Counted from the stretch's first letter, positions 1 through 5,665 are shown. The stretch: DNA of 6,112 nucleotides from JBBECF01 sp040881945 (GCA_040881945.1 JBBECF010000062.1:1-6112), one strand, 5' to 3'. Notes: generated by a model from the letters alone, not told the origin. Numbers and translations: made by a program.

Positions 1-215
1 GCGCCGTCGAGGGCGCCGAGCCAGCCGAGCCGGCCGTCGAGGTCGCGCGCCTGGGTCAGCACCACGCAGCCCAGATCGAGCCGGTTGATCTTGAGCAGCA
101 CCGTGCCGCCCGTGGCGTCGCCGCGCCGCGCCACATAGGCCGGGATGCCCTCGGCGATGCAGCGGCGGACATGCGCCATGACCCAGGTATCGGTCGGCAG
201 GCGGGCATCGTGCAT
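1..215 (-). CDS. DUF1491 family protein (N-terminal part, cut by window edge)
   Basis: About 71 residues are visible, starting MHDARLPTDTWVMAHVRRC and running off the left edge without a stop. The pattern RLPTD-W-----VRRC--EG-PAYV-RRGD--GGTVLLKINRLD matches the start of DUF1491 proteins, small (about 110 residue) soluble alphaproteobacterial proteins of unknown function. From that family length I infer that roughly the last third is missing. The ATG at 215 was chosen because the family motif begins within five residues of it. There is no strong Shine-Dalgarno sequence, only a weak purine run (GAGAG) in the leader. The gene is divergent from the DUF1499 gene across 89 nt. A longer antisense-like frame overlapping this region has no family resemblance and is a GC-rich shadow. 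The family call is fairly secure; the function is unknown. Confidence 0.82.
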   Translation of the reverse strand, partial: MHDARLPTDTWVMAHVRRCIAEGIPAYVARRGDATGGTVLLKINRLDLGCVVLTQARDLDGRLGWLGALDG

Positions 216-230
216 CGGGCGGCTCTCGGG

Positions 231-260
231 TTGCGATCCCTGCGGCGGCTGCGATATCGT
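231..260 (+). promoter_or_regulatory. possible sigma70-type promoter for the DUF1499 gene
   Basis: TTGCGA (231-236) and TATCGT (255-260) are separated by 18 nt, about 45 nt upstream of the ATG at 305. The match is moderate. On the opposite strand TTGTAT-17 nt-TATCGC overlaps the same GATATC core and could serve the DUF1491 gene, so the 89-nt gap may hold face-to-face divergent promoters. This rests on pattern alone. Confidence 0.22.
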
Positions 261-304
261 AGCGGGCGGTAGCATACAAAGGGTCGTCGCGCGGTGAAAC
301 GTCC

Positions 305-1072
305 ATGAACCGACCGGTGGGCCACCCGGTGCCGGCGCTGCTCGCCCGGTCGGGCCTCGGCCTGGCCGGGCTCGCCGGACTGGCGGCGATCCTCGCCGGG
401 TTCGGCTATCGCTGGGGCTGGTGGGATCTCGGCGCCGGCTTCGCGACCCTGCGTTGGGCGGTCTATGGCGCGCTCGCCGCCGCCGCGCTGTCGCTCGTCG
501 GCGCCGCGCTGTCGTTGCGGCGCCGGGGCCGGCGCAATCTGCTGTGGGCCGTTCCGGGCCTGTTGCTCGGCCTCGCCGTCGCGGCCGGGCCGCTCGCCCA
601 ACTGCGCGCGGCGCGCGATCTGCCGGCGATCCACGACATTACGACCGATACCGACGATCCGCCGGAATTCGACGCGATCCGGCCGCTGCGCGCCGGCGCC
701 GCGAACGCCGCCGATTACGGCGGGCCGGCGGTGGCCGCGGCGCAAGCGAGCGCCTATCCGGACATCGGCCCGGCCGAGTTCGCCGCGCCGCCCGACCGCG
801 TCTTCGCCCAGGCCCTCGAGGTTGCCCGCGCGCTCGGCTGGGAGGTCGTCGCCGCCGACCCCGCCGCCGGCCGCATCGAGGCGACCGATACGACCGCGTG
901 GTTCGGCTTCAAGGACGATGTCGTCGTGCGCGTCGTGGCGCGCGACGGCGGAACGCGGGTCGACCTGCGGTCGGTCTCGCGCGTCGGCCTCGGCGACCTC
1001 GGGACCAACGCCGGCCGGGTGCGCGATTTTCTCGACCGGCTGAAGGGGAGTCTGGCCGCCGCGCCCGGCTGA
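305..1072 (+). CDS. DUF1499 family membrane-anchored protein
   Basis: A 255-residue protein. Three hydrophobic segments lie near residues 17-34, 52-72 and 78-97, followed by a soluble domain from about residue 107. That domain has the DUF1499 landmarks: LPAIHDITTDTDDPP (106-120), a YPDI motif (151-154), a GW-containing helix (178-179), RIEATDTTAWFGFKDD (190-205), VDLRSVSRVG (219-228) and DLGTNAGRVRDFLDRL (231-246). DUF1499 is widespread in proteobacteria and its function is not established. The membrane-spanning front end suggests it is held at the inner membrane. The ATG at 305 is the natural start because the first membrane segment follows within 16 residues; the ribosome-binding site is weak (GGTGAAA). 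The gene converges on the transporter operon with only 9 nt between stops. The family call is strong and the role unknown. Confidence 0.9.
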   Translation: MNRPVGHPVPALLARSGLGLAGLAGLAAILAGFGYRWGWWDLGAGFATLRWAVYGALAAAALSLVGAALSLRRRGRRNLLWAVPGLLLGLAVAAGPLAQLRAARDLPAIHDITTDTDDPPEFDAIRPLRAGAANAADYGGPAVAAAQASAYPDIGPAEFAAPPDRVFAQALEVARALGWEVVAADPAAGRIEATDTTAWFGFKDDVVVRVVARDGGTRVDLRSVSRVGLGDLGTNAGRVRDFLDRLKGSLAAAPG

Positions 1073-1092
1073 GACGGCGGCTCAGCGCTTTT
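1068..1092 (+). terminator. possible weak intrinsic terminator between convergent genes
   Basis: GCTGAG (1068-1073) and CTCAGC (1081-1086) form a 6-bp stem with a 7-nt loop. The sequence GC then TTTT (1089-1092) follows on the plus strand. The two arms contain the stop codons of both convergent genes. The stem is short and the T-run is only four long, so this may be a consequence of both genes ending in the same bases. On the minus strand no T-run follows. Confidence 0.3.
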
Positions 1093-1882
1093 CCGGGGCC
1101 CAGGCGCCGAGCAGACGGGGCAGGTCGCCGAACCGCCCGATCAACCCGAACACCAGCGCGGCGAGGGCGACGAAGCCGACCGCCACGGCCGCCATCACCG
1201 GCGTGTAGCCGTAGCGCAGACTGTTGAAGATCTTGATCGGCAGGGTCTCGACGGTGAAGCCGGCGACCATGTAGGCGATGATGTATTCGTTCATCGACAG
1301 CACGAAGGCGAAGGCGTAGCCCGACAGGATGTAGGGCACGATCAGCGGCAGCACGATCGTGCGCAAGGCGGTGCGATGATCGGCGCCGAGCGTCGCCGCC
1401 GCTTCGACCACCGCGCGGTCGATCGATTCGAGGCCGAGCGAGACCGTGACCAGGGGCAGCGTCACCAGGAACACGCCATGGGACAGGATGTCGTTCTCGA
1501 TGCGCCCGCCATGGCCGGTCCACGACCAGAAGATCAGGAACCCGAGCGCCGAGATCACCGGCGGCAGGATGAACGGCGCGATGCCGAGGGCGTAGAGCGC
1601 GCGGGCGTAGAGGATGCGGCGCCGCCACAGCGCGTAGGCGAGCGGCAGGGCGATCGACAGCGCGACGAGCGCGCCCAGGGTGGCGATCACGAGGCTGTTG
1701 CCGATCGGCTTCAGCCAGGCGGTGTCGGTCAGCATCTCGCCGTACCAGCGGAGCGAGAAGCCCTCGGGCGGGAACAGCAGCCGTTTCTTGGCGTTGACCG
1801 AGACGCCGGCGACGATGACCAGCGGCGCGCCCAGGAACAGGAACGCCGCGGCCAGGAACGCGGTCCGCAGGAGCCGGCTCAT
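1082..1882 (-). CDS. ABC transporter permease, PotC-like (polyamine-type importer)
   Basis: A 266-residue inner-membrane permease with about six hydrophobic segments, the usual size for the family. The coupling-loop 'EAA' motif is clear at residues 160-179 (EAAATLG...IVLPL) and should contact the ATPase. A second PotC-type landmark follows: FVLSMNEYIIAYMVAGF (193-209) and TLPIKIFNSLRYGYTP (213-228). The start at 1882 (MSRLLRTAFL) overlaps the upstream permease stop by 4 nt (ATGA), indicating translational coupling. It is the last gene of the operon. A much longer open frame extends upstream through the other permease gene in a different frame; that extension is Arg/Pro-rich and non-homologous, so it is not part of the protein. 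COG1177-type membership is clear, but the exact solute is not. Confidence 0.93.
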   Translation of the reverse strand: MSRLLRTAFLAAAFLFLGAPLVIVAGVSVNAKKRLLFPPEGFSLRWYGEMLTDTAWLKPIGNSLVIATLGALVALSIALPLAYALWRRRILYARALYALGIAPFILPPVISALGFLIFWSWTGHGGRIENDILSHGVFLVTLPLVTVSLGLESIDRAVVEAAATLGADHRTALRTIVLPLIVPYILSGYAFAFVLSMNEYIIAYMVAGFTVETLPIKIFNSLRYGYTPVMAAVAVGFVALAALVFGLIGRFGDLPRLLGAWAPEKR

Positions 1883-2733
1883 GGGACCTGCGTCCGCTCG
1901 CGCCCGAGCCGCAGCGTCAGCCCGACCAGGCCGAGGCTGACCAGCATCAGGAAGATCGCCATGGCGGCGGAAAACGGCAGGTTGGATTGGTAGAGCGCCT
2001 GGTCGGCGATCAGCACCGAGAGCGTCCAGTGCTGCGGCCGGCCGAGCACCTGCGGGATGACATAGGCGCCGAGCGTGAACACGAACAGCATGATCGACGC
2101 CGCCAGGATGGCGCGCCGCTGGCCCGGCACGATGACGGTGAAGAAGGCCAGCAGCGGCGAGGCGCCGAGCGTGCGCGCCGCCTCCGGGATGTCGGGGTCG
2201 AGCCGCGACAGGGACGGGTAGAGCACGAGCACCGTATAGGGGAAGCCGAGATAGGTCAGCCCAAGCAGCACCGCGGCGAAGCCCGGCGCCCAGGACTCCG
2301 GGCCGGGCAGGACGCCGATCCAGGCCAGCAGGTTCGATAGCCCGGCGGTGCGCGACAACAGCACCGACCAGGTGAAGCCGACGATCACCTCGGACAGTGA
2401 CAGCACCGACAGCAGCAGCACGAGCCACGGCACCTGCTGGCGCCGGGGCAGGCGCGTCAGCAGATAGGTGAAGGGGAAGCCGACGGCGACGCAAATGACG
2501 GCGGTCAGCGCCGCGACATAGAGCGAGAAGCCGAGCGAGTTGAGGAAGAAGACCGACAGGAAGCGCCGGTAATTGGCGAGCTCGAAGGCCGGCTCGTAGA
2601 AGCCGCCCTCGACGCGGTGGTAGAAGCTGACCGCCAGCATGATGGCGAAGGGCACGACGAAGAACGCCGCCAGCATGAACGACGGATAGACCAATGACAG
2701 CACCGGGGCGCGGTCGGCGCGAGCCTCGCTCAT
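1879..2733 (-). CDS. ABC transporter permease, PotB-like (polyamine-type importer)
   Basis: A 284-residue inner-membrane permease. The first membrane helix lies near residues 12-36, with further hydrophobic spans near 70-90, 101-125, 150-172, 208-230 and 255-275. The 'EAA' coupling loop is at 184-203 (EAARTLGASPLLAFFTVIVP). The conserved tail pattern FVFTLGAYVIPQVLGRP (217-233) is typical of COG1176 PotB-type subunits, which pair with a PotC-type subunit. I chose the ATG at 2733 over one at 2751 because its ATGA overlaps the ATPase stop exactly as at the next junction, and the protein then has a family-like short N-terminus. It would form a heterodimer with the permease encoded immediately downstream. 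The solute is inferred only from family. Confidence 0.92.
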   Translation of the reverse strand: MSEARADRAPVLSLVYPSFMLAAFFVVPFAIMLAVSFYHRVEGGFYEPAFELANYRRFLSVFFLNSLGFSLYVAALTAVICVAVGFPFTYLLTRLPRRQQVPWLVLLLSVLSLSEVIVGFTWSVLLSRTAGLSNLLAWIGVLPGPESWAPGFAAVLLGLTYLGFPYTVLVLYPSLSRLDPDIPEAARTLGASPLLAFFTVIVPGQRRAILAASIMLFVFTLGAYVIPQVLGRPQHWTLSVLIADQALYQSNLPFSAAMAIFLMLVSLGLVGLTLRLGRERTQVP

Positions 2734-3821
2734 TGGCGCAGCACCACGCACGCGTCCGCGGGCAGCTCGACCGTCGCCGCGTCGCCGACGGCGACCGGCG
2801 GCCGGTCCTTGGGCGCCGCCGCCTGGACGACCGTCCGGCCGCCGACCTCGACATAGGTCTCGACGCTGGCGCCGACGTCGCGCACGAAGGCGACGGCGCC
2901 GAAAAGCCGGTTCGCGCCCGCCTGGTGGCCGACCAGGACATGCACGTCCTCGGGCCGGATCGACAGGGTCACGGACGCGCCCGGCGTCGCCTTCGCGGCG
3001 CCGCTCGCCTCGGCGAAGCCGCCTTCGGCGGAGCCAGGGTCGCCGACCGCGAAGGAGACGCCGTTGATCGCGACCCGGCCGGCCGGTTCGACGATCCCCG
3101 GCAGCAGGTTGCTGGTGCCGACGAATTCGGCGACGAAGGCGTTGGCCGGCTGGCGGTAGATGTCGAGCGGCGGCCCGATCTGCTGCACGCGGCCCTGATC
3201 CATGACCACGATCAGGTCGGACATGGTCATCGCCTCGCGCTGGTCGTGGGTGACCAGGATGGTGGTGATGCCGAGACGCTGCTGCAGCAAGCGCAGCTCG
3301 ACCTGCATGGCCTCGCGCAGCTTGGCGTCGAGGGCGGATAGCGGCTCGTCGAGCAGGAACAGCTTGGGCTCGATGGCGAGCGCGCGGGCGGTCGCCACGC
3401 GCTGCCGCTGGCCGCCGGAAAGCTGGCTGACGTGGCGCCCGGCGAGGCCGGGCATGCGCACCAGTTCGAGCAGCTCGGCGGCCCGCCGCCGGCCGGCGGC
3501 GCGGTCGGCGCCGCGGATGCGCAAGGGGTAGGCGATGTTGTCCTCGACGCTGAGGTGGGGAAACAGCGCCAGCGACTGGAACACCATGCCGAAATTGCGC
3601 CGGTGCGCCGGGCGGTCGGTGATGTCCTCGCCGTCGAACAGGATGCGGCCGGCGGTCGGCGTCTCCAGCCCGGCGATCAGGCGCAACAGCGTCGTCTTGC
3701 CGCAGCCCGACGGCCCGAGGAAGCAGACGAAGCGGCCGGCCGGCAGCGCCAGATCGATGTCGGCCACCGCCAGCACGCGGTCGAAGCGCTTGGCGAGGCC
3801 CTGAAGGACCAGCCCGTCCAT
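2730..3821 (-). CDS. ABC transporter ATP-binding protein, PotA-like
   Basis: A 363-residue cytoplasmic ATPase energising the importer. All catalytic motifs are intact: Walker A GPSGCGKTT (36-44), Q-loop FQSLALFPHL (Q82), signature LSGGQRQR (134-141), Walker B LFLLDEP (154-160), D-loop SALD (162-165) and switch His H192 in VTHDQREAM. After about residue 220 (FVGTSNLLPG) comes a C-terminal extension with IRPEDV, the TOBE regulatory domain of the PotA/MalK/UgpC group. The ATG at 3821 places the protein start 8-10 residues before the first family-conserved strand (LAKRF). The frame stays open upstream to a GTG at 3866 and a TTG at 3890, and none of the three starts has a good Shine-Dalgarno sequence, so the start is the least certain part. 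The gene follows the hairpin-containing gap and overlaps the next gene by 4 nt. Confidence 0.93.
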   Translation of the reverse strand: MDGLVLQGLAKRFDRVLAVADIDLALPAGRFVCFLGPSGCGKTTLLRLIAGLETPTAGRILFDGEDITDRPAHRRNFGMVFQSLALFPHLSVEDNIAYPLRIRGADRAAGRRRAAELLELVRMPGLAGRHVSQLSGGQRQRVATARALAIEPKLFLLDEPLSALDAKLREAMQVELRLLQQRLGITTILVTHDQREAMTMSDLIVVMDQGRVQQIGPPLDIYRQPANAFVAEFVGTSNLLPGIVEPAGRVAINGVSFAVGDPGSAEGGFAEASGAAKATPGASVTLSIRPEDVHVLVGHQAGANRLFGAVAFVRDVGASVETYVEVGGRTVVQAAAPKDRPPVAVGDAATVELPADACVVLRQ

Positions 3822-3918
3822 GCGACGATCAGAGGCGACCGCGTGCCGCCCGGTCGGCGCGATCACGCGTCCGAGTTCCCGGAATCCCAAATCGGGATAT
3901 ACGGTCTCGGCCCTCCTG

Positions 3919-3963
3919 CTTCGACAGGCTCAGCATGAGGGCCTCACCCTGAGCCTGTCGAAG
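3919..3963. repeat. REP-like inverted repeat (22-bp arms, 1-nt centre) between binding protein and ATPase genes
   Basis: The left arm 3919-3940 (starting CTTCGACAGGCTCAGC) and the right arm 3942-3963 (ending CTGAGCCTGTCGAAG) are reverse complements at 20 of 22 positions around a single G. The core resembles a dispersed palindromic element seen in intergenic gaps of many high-GC alphaproteobacterial genomes; that is recalled, not searched. In the transcript it would form a very stable hairpin 53 nt after the binding-protein stop (measured to the right arm's outer end). No T-run follows on the minus strand, so it is unlikely to be a full intrinsic terminator. A role in protecting the upstream mRNA end or reducing read-through is inferred. 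Confidence 0.85.
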
Positions 3964-4015
3964 GGCGATGCCCGAGTCACGGGATTGCGATCGCTGTATA
4001 TCTAGCCACCGCGGC

Positions 4016-5110
4016 CTAGGCTGCGGTGATCATTTCGGTCCACTTCTGGTTCACCCAGTCGCCCTGCTCCAGATAGAGATCGTATTTCGGCAGGATCGGC
4101 GGGATGTCGCTCGATACCGAGTTGAACTCGTCGGCGCTGAGGTCGAGATGCTTGCGCTCGACGGTCGGCGCCGTGCCGACCTTGCGCGACAGCGTCGCCT
4201 GGATGCTCGGCTGGCACATGTAATTTATGAAGACATGCGCCTCCTCGAGCTTGTCCGAGGCGCGCGACACCGCCCAGCTTCCGGAATCGAGCACGCCGCC
4301 TTCCTTCGGGAAGGTCGAGCGGACCGGGAAGCCCTCGCCCGCGGCCAGGCCGGTCACGTCGTGATAGTACTGGCCCATCGGGATTTCGCCGGCCTGCAGG
4401 GCCTGCTGGAACTGGCCTTCGTCGCGGTACCACAGCTTGACGTTCGGCTTCGCCTCCTGGAGCTTGGCGAGCACCTTGAGGATGCCGTCCTGGCTGTTCA
4501 GGACGTCCTTGCCGCCGAAGAACAGCGTCGCCGTGATCTCGAGCAGGAACGAGTTGCTGGCCAGCGCCAGCAGCCCGATGGAATCCTTGTTGCGCGGGTC
4601 CCACAGCTCGGCCCACGACGTCGGCGCCTCCGGATACGCGTCGGTGTTGGTGACGAGCGTGATGTACCACGACACCGCGCCGATGCCGTCCGCCCGGCCG
4701 TCGGGATAGCGGTGGACGAAATGCGGTTGCAGGTACTTGTGGTTGGGAATCTTGTCGAGGTCGAGCGGCGCCCACAGCTCGGATTTCTCGCCGCGCAGCC
4801 GCGCCACTTGCGCCATCATCGACACGTCGGCCGGTGCCTGCCCGGCCTTGGCGGCGGTTTCGAGCTGGACCAGCCAGGCCTCGCCGGTCGGCTCCGACAC
4901 CGATTCGACCGCGATCCCGGTCGCCGCCGTGAAATCCGGGAAGATGTGCTTGTCGAAGGAATCCTGAAAATAGCCGCCATAGGTGCCGATCTTGAGGCTG
5001 CCGGCGGCGCGTGCGGGCCGCGTCCGCAGCCCGGCGCCGGCGACGGCGGCCGCGGCGGCCGCCCCGGCGAGGAAGCCGCGGCGACTGCTGCGAAAGCCGA
5101 TCTCGTTCAT
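4016..5110 (-). CDS. Periplasmic substrate-binding protein, PotD-like, with Tat signal peptide
   Basis: A 364-residue solute-binding protein that delivers ligand to the permease pair. The N-terminus has a twin-arginine motif SRRGFL (9-14), an Ala-rich hydrophobic stretch (15-27) and a likely cleavage site after ARA or ARAA (33-36). The mature part opens with LKIGTYGGYFQDSFDKHIFPDF, the first strand of COG0687/PotD-type proteins. Other landmarks are ATGIAVE (63-69), PTSWAELWDP (163-172), GQYYHDV (246-252) and TFPKEGGVLDSGSWAV (266-281). This last segment corresponds to the region that in polyamine binders supplies an acidic contact, possibly D275 here (an inference). I chose the ATG at 5110 over an in-frame upstream start at 5206 because the Tat motif then lies at the normal position and a good AGGGAGA ribosome-binding site precedes it. 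It is the first gene of the importer operon. Polyamine is the default ligand guess; other amino compounds are possible. Confidence 0.92.
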   Translation of the reverse strand: MNEIGFRSSRRGFLAGAAAAAAVAGAGLRTRPARAAGSLKIGTYGGYFQDSFDKHIFPDFTAATGIAVESVSEPTGEAWLVQLETAAKAGQAPADVSMMAQVARLRGEKSELWAPLDLDKIPNHKYLQPHFVHRYPDGRADGIGAVSWYITLVTNTDAYPEAPTSWAELWDPRNKDSIGLLALASNSFLLEITATLFFGGKDVLNSQDGILKVLAKLQEAKPNVKLWYRDEGQFQQALQAGEIPMGQYYHDVTGLAAGEGFPVRSTFPKEGGVLDSGSWAVSRASDKLEEAHVFINYMCQPSIQATLSRKVGTAPTVERKHLDLSADEFNSVSSDIPPILPKYDLYLEQGDWVNQKWTEMITAA

Positions 5111-5116
5111 GACGAT

Positions 5117-5123
5117 TCTCCCT
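5117..5123 (-). promoter_or_regulatory. Shine-Dalgarno sequence of the binding-protein gene
   Basis: AGGGAGA reads on the minus strand, with GGGAG ending 7 nt before the ATG at 5110. It decides that start over the open in-frame extension to 5206, and it is the strongest ribosome-binding site in the operon, which fits high binding-protein output. A GATTC (GANTC) site at 5114-5118 partly overlaps it. Confidence 0.6.
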
Positions 5124-5177
5124 GAGCGCGTTGCTGGGGACGGCGCAATCGCATCGCGGGCCGGCCCCCGTGCCGCA

Positions 5178-5206
5178 ACAGTAATCGGCCGGCCGGCGCG
5201 GTTCAA
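5178..5206 (-). promoter_or_regulatory. possible promoter of the importer operon
   Basis: On the minus strand TTGAAC (5201-5206) and TACTGT (5178-5183) are spaced by 17 nt, in the 115-nt gap between the GcrA-like gene and the binding-protein start. The -35 is fair and the -10 weak. It would give a leader of about 60 nt. The gap is otherwise GC-rich with short GGCC palindromes, and I see no terminator for the upstream gene in it, so read-through from the GcrA-like gene is possible. Confidence 0.28.
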
Positions 5207-5225
5207 GCGCGCCGCCGTTGCCGGC

Positions 5226-5552
5226 TCAGGCCGCGGCCTCGGTGCGGCGGTTGTAGGCGACCGCGCAGTGCCCCGGGCAATACGGCCGGCCCGGCTCGAT
5301 CGGGGCGCTGCAGAAGTGGAAGCCGGCTTGCTTGGGGTCGCCGACGGGCCACAGGCAGACGCGACCCGGGCCGGCCGGCCGGGGGGCCTCGCGCCGGACC
5401 GGCGCGGTGCGCGCCGACAGGCCCAGGCGGTGCGCTTTGCCGATGACGGCGTTGCGCGTAACCCCGCACAGCCGCGCGGAAATCTCGCTCGCCGAGCAGC
5501 CCTGGGTCCACAAGCTGCGCAACTGCTCGGTCCGTTCTTCAGTCCATTCCAT
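5226..5552 (-). CDS. GcrA family cell cycle regulator (short, compact paralogue)
   Basis: A 108-residue protein of the GcrA family, alphaproteobacterial transcription regulators. Caulobacter GcrA binds sigma70 and acts at promoters with CcrM-methylated GANTC sites. The N-terminal helix-turn-helix covers about residues 2-46: WTEERTEQLRSLW then VTRNAVIGKAHRLGLS, the family signature. The C-terminal part has CLWPVGDP (66-73), FHFC (78-81) and PGRPYCPGHCAVAY (87-100), the conserved sigma-interacting end with Cys66, Cys81, Cys92, His95 and Cys96. Between the two lies only a basic Pro/Arg/Ala linker of about 18 residues, much shorter than in full-length GcrA (about 170 residues). The ATG at 5552 has a GAGGG ribosome-binding site 6 nt away and coincides with the family start; the frame is open far upstream (to 5909) but that part is non-homologous. 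Whether this is the master GcrA or an accessory paralogue cannot be told from here; I lean to a paralogue because of size. Confidence 0.92.
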   Translation of the reverse strand: MEWTEERTEQLRSLWTQGCSASEISARLCGVTRNAVIGKAHRLGLSARTAPVRREAPRPAGPGRVCLWPVGDPKQAGFHFCSAPIEPGRPYCPGHCAVAYNRRTEAAA

Positions 5553-5558
5553 GATTGG

Positions 5559-5563
5559 CCCTC
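5559..5563 (-). promoter_or_regulatory. Shine-Dalgarno sequence of the GcrA-like gene
   Basis: GAGGG on the minus strand lies 6 nt before the ATG at 5552. It supports that start over the long open extension upstream in the same frame. Confidence 0.55.
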
Positions 5564-5583
5564 GAAACAACGATCTGCGACAT

Positions 5584-5610
5584 GTGGGGGGTAGGTCTAT
5601 TACACCCCAC
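5584..5610. promoter_or_regulatory. operator-like inverted repeat over the GcrA-like gene's promoter
   Basis: GTGGGGGGTA (5584-5593) and TACACCCCAC (5601-5610) are reverse complements at 9 of 10 positions around a 7-nt centre. The repeat spans the predicted -10 and start-site region of the minus-strand promoter. Because the predicted transcript begins inside it, a DNA operator for a dimeric repressor is more likely than an RNA hairpin. Which protein binds is unknown. Confidence 0.5.
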
Positions 5611-5627
5611 CAGATGTTGTAAGGCAA
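5599..5627 (-). promoter_or_regulatory. sigma70-type promoter of the GcrA-like gene
   Basis: On the minus strand TTGCCT (5622-5627) and TGTAAT (5599-5604) are separated by exactly 17 nt. They match the consensus at 4/6 and 5/6 positions, the best promoter match in the window, and sit in one of its few AT-richer pockets. The predicted start near 5592 gives a leader of about 40 nt with the ribosome-binding site correctly placed. Confidence 0.55.
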
Positions 5628-5631
5628 GGGC

Positions 5632-5636
5632 GAATC
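5632..5636. promoter_or_regulatory. GANTC (CcrM-type methylation) site next to the -35 box
   Basis: GAATC on the plus strand (GATTC on the minus) lies 4 nt upstream of the predicted -35 of the GcrA-like gene. GANTC is the CcrM target in Alphaproteobacteria and GcrA responds to its methylation. A GANTC occurs by chance fairly often and there are about a dozen in this window, so only its position is notable. Confidence 0.4.
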
Positions 5637-5665
5637 CGAGACAGTCCGCCGAATTCTTCGACAGG

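Noticed and set aside
56..745. A 229-codon minus-strand frame antisense to the DUF1499 gene and overlapping the DUF1491 gene.
   Set aside because: It has shadow composition (Arg, Gly, Pro, Ala-rich) with no family motif, while two genuine families are read in other frames over the same bases.
1376..1993. Long plus-strand frames opposite the permeases and similar ones opposite the ATPase and the binding protein (for example 2694-3341, 3432-3938, 3968-5125).
   Set aside because: GC-rich codon bias leaves antisense frames open. The products are rich in Arg, Asp, Gln and His, lack domains, and lie opposite well-supported genes.
1082..2941. A single 619-codon frame on the minus strand that could look like a fused double permease.
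   Set aside because: Only its last 266 codons match a permease. The upstream part is the PotB-like gene read in the wrong frame and is Arg/Pro/Ala-rich; the true PotB-like frame is intact at 1879-2733 with an ATGA overlap.
3919..3963. Intrinsic terminator, or a CRISPR or attachment-site interpretation of the strong palindrome.
   Set aside because: There is no T-run on the transcribed strand, only one copy in the window with no regular spacers, and no integrase or tRNA nearby. A REP-like element fits better.
5114..5118. GANTC site at the ribosome-binding site of the binding-protein gene as a regulatory methylation site.
   Set aside because: About a dozen GANTC sites are scattered through the window, many inside genes. 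This one is downstream of any likely promoter, so position gives no support.
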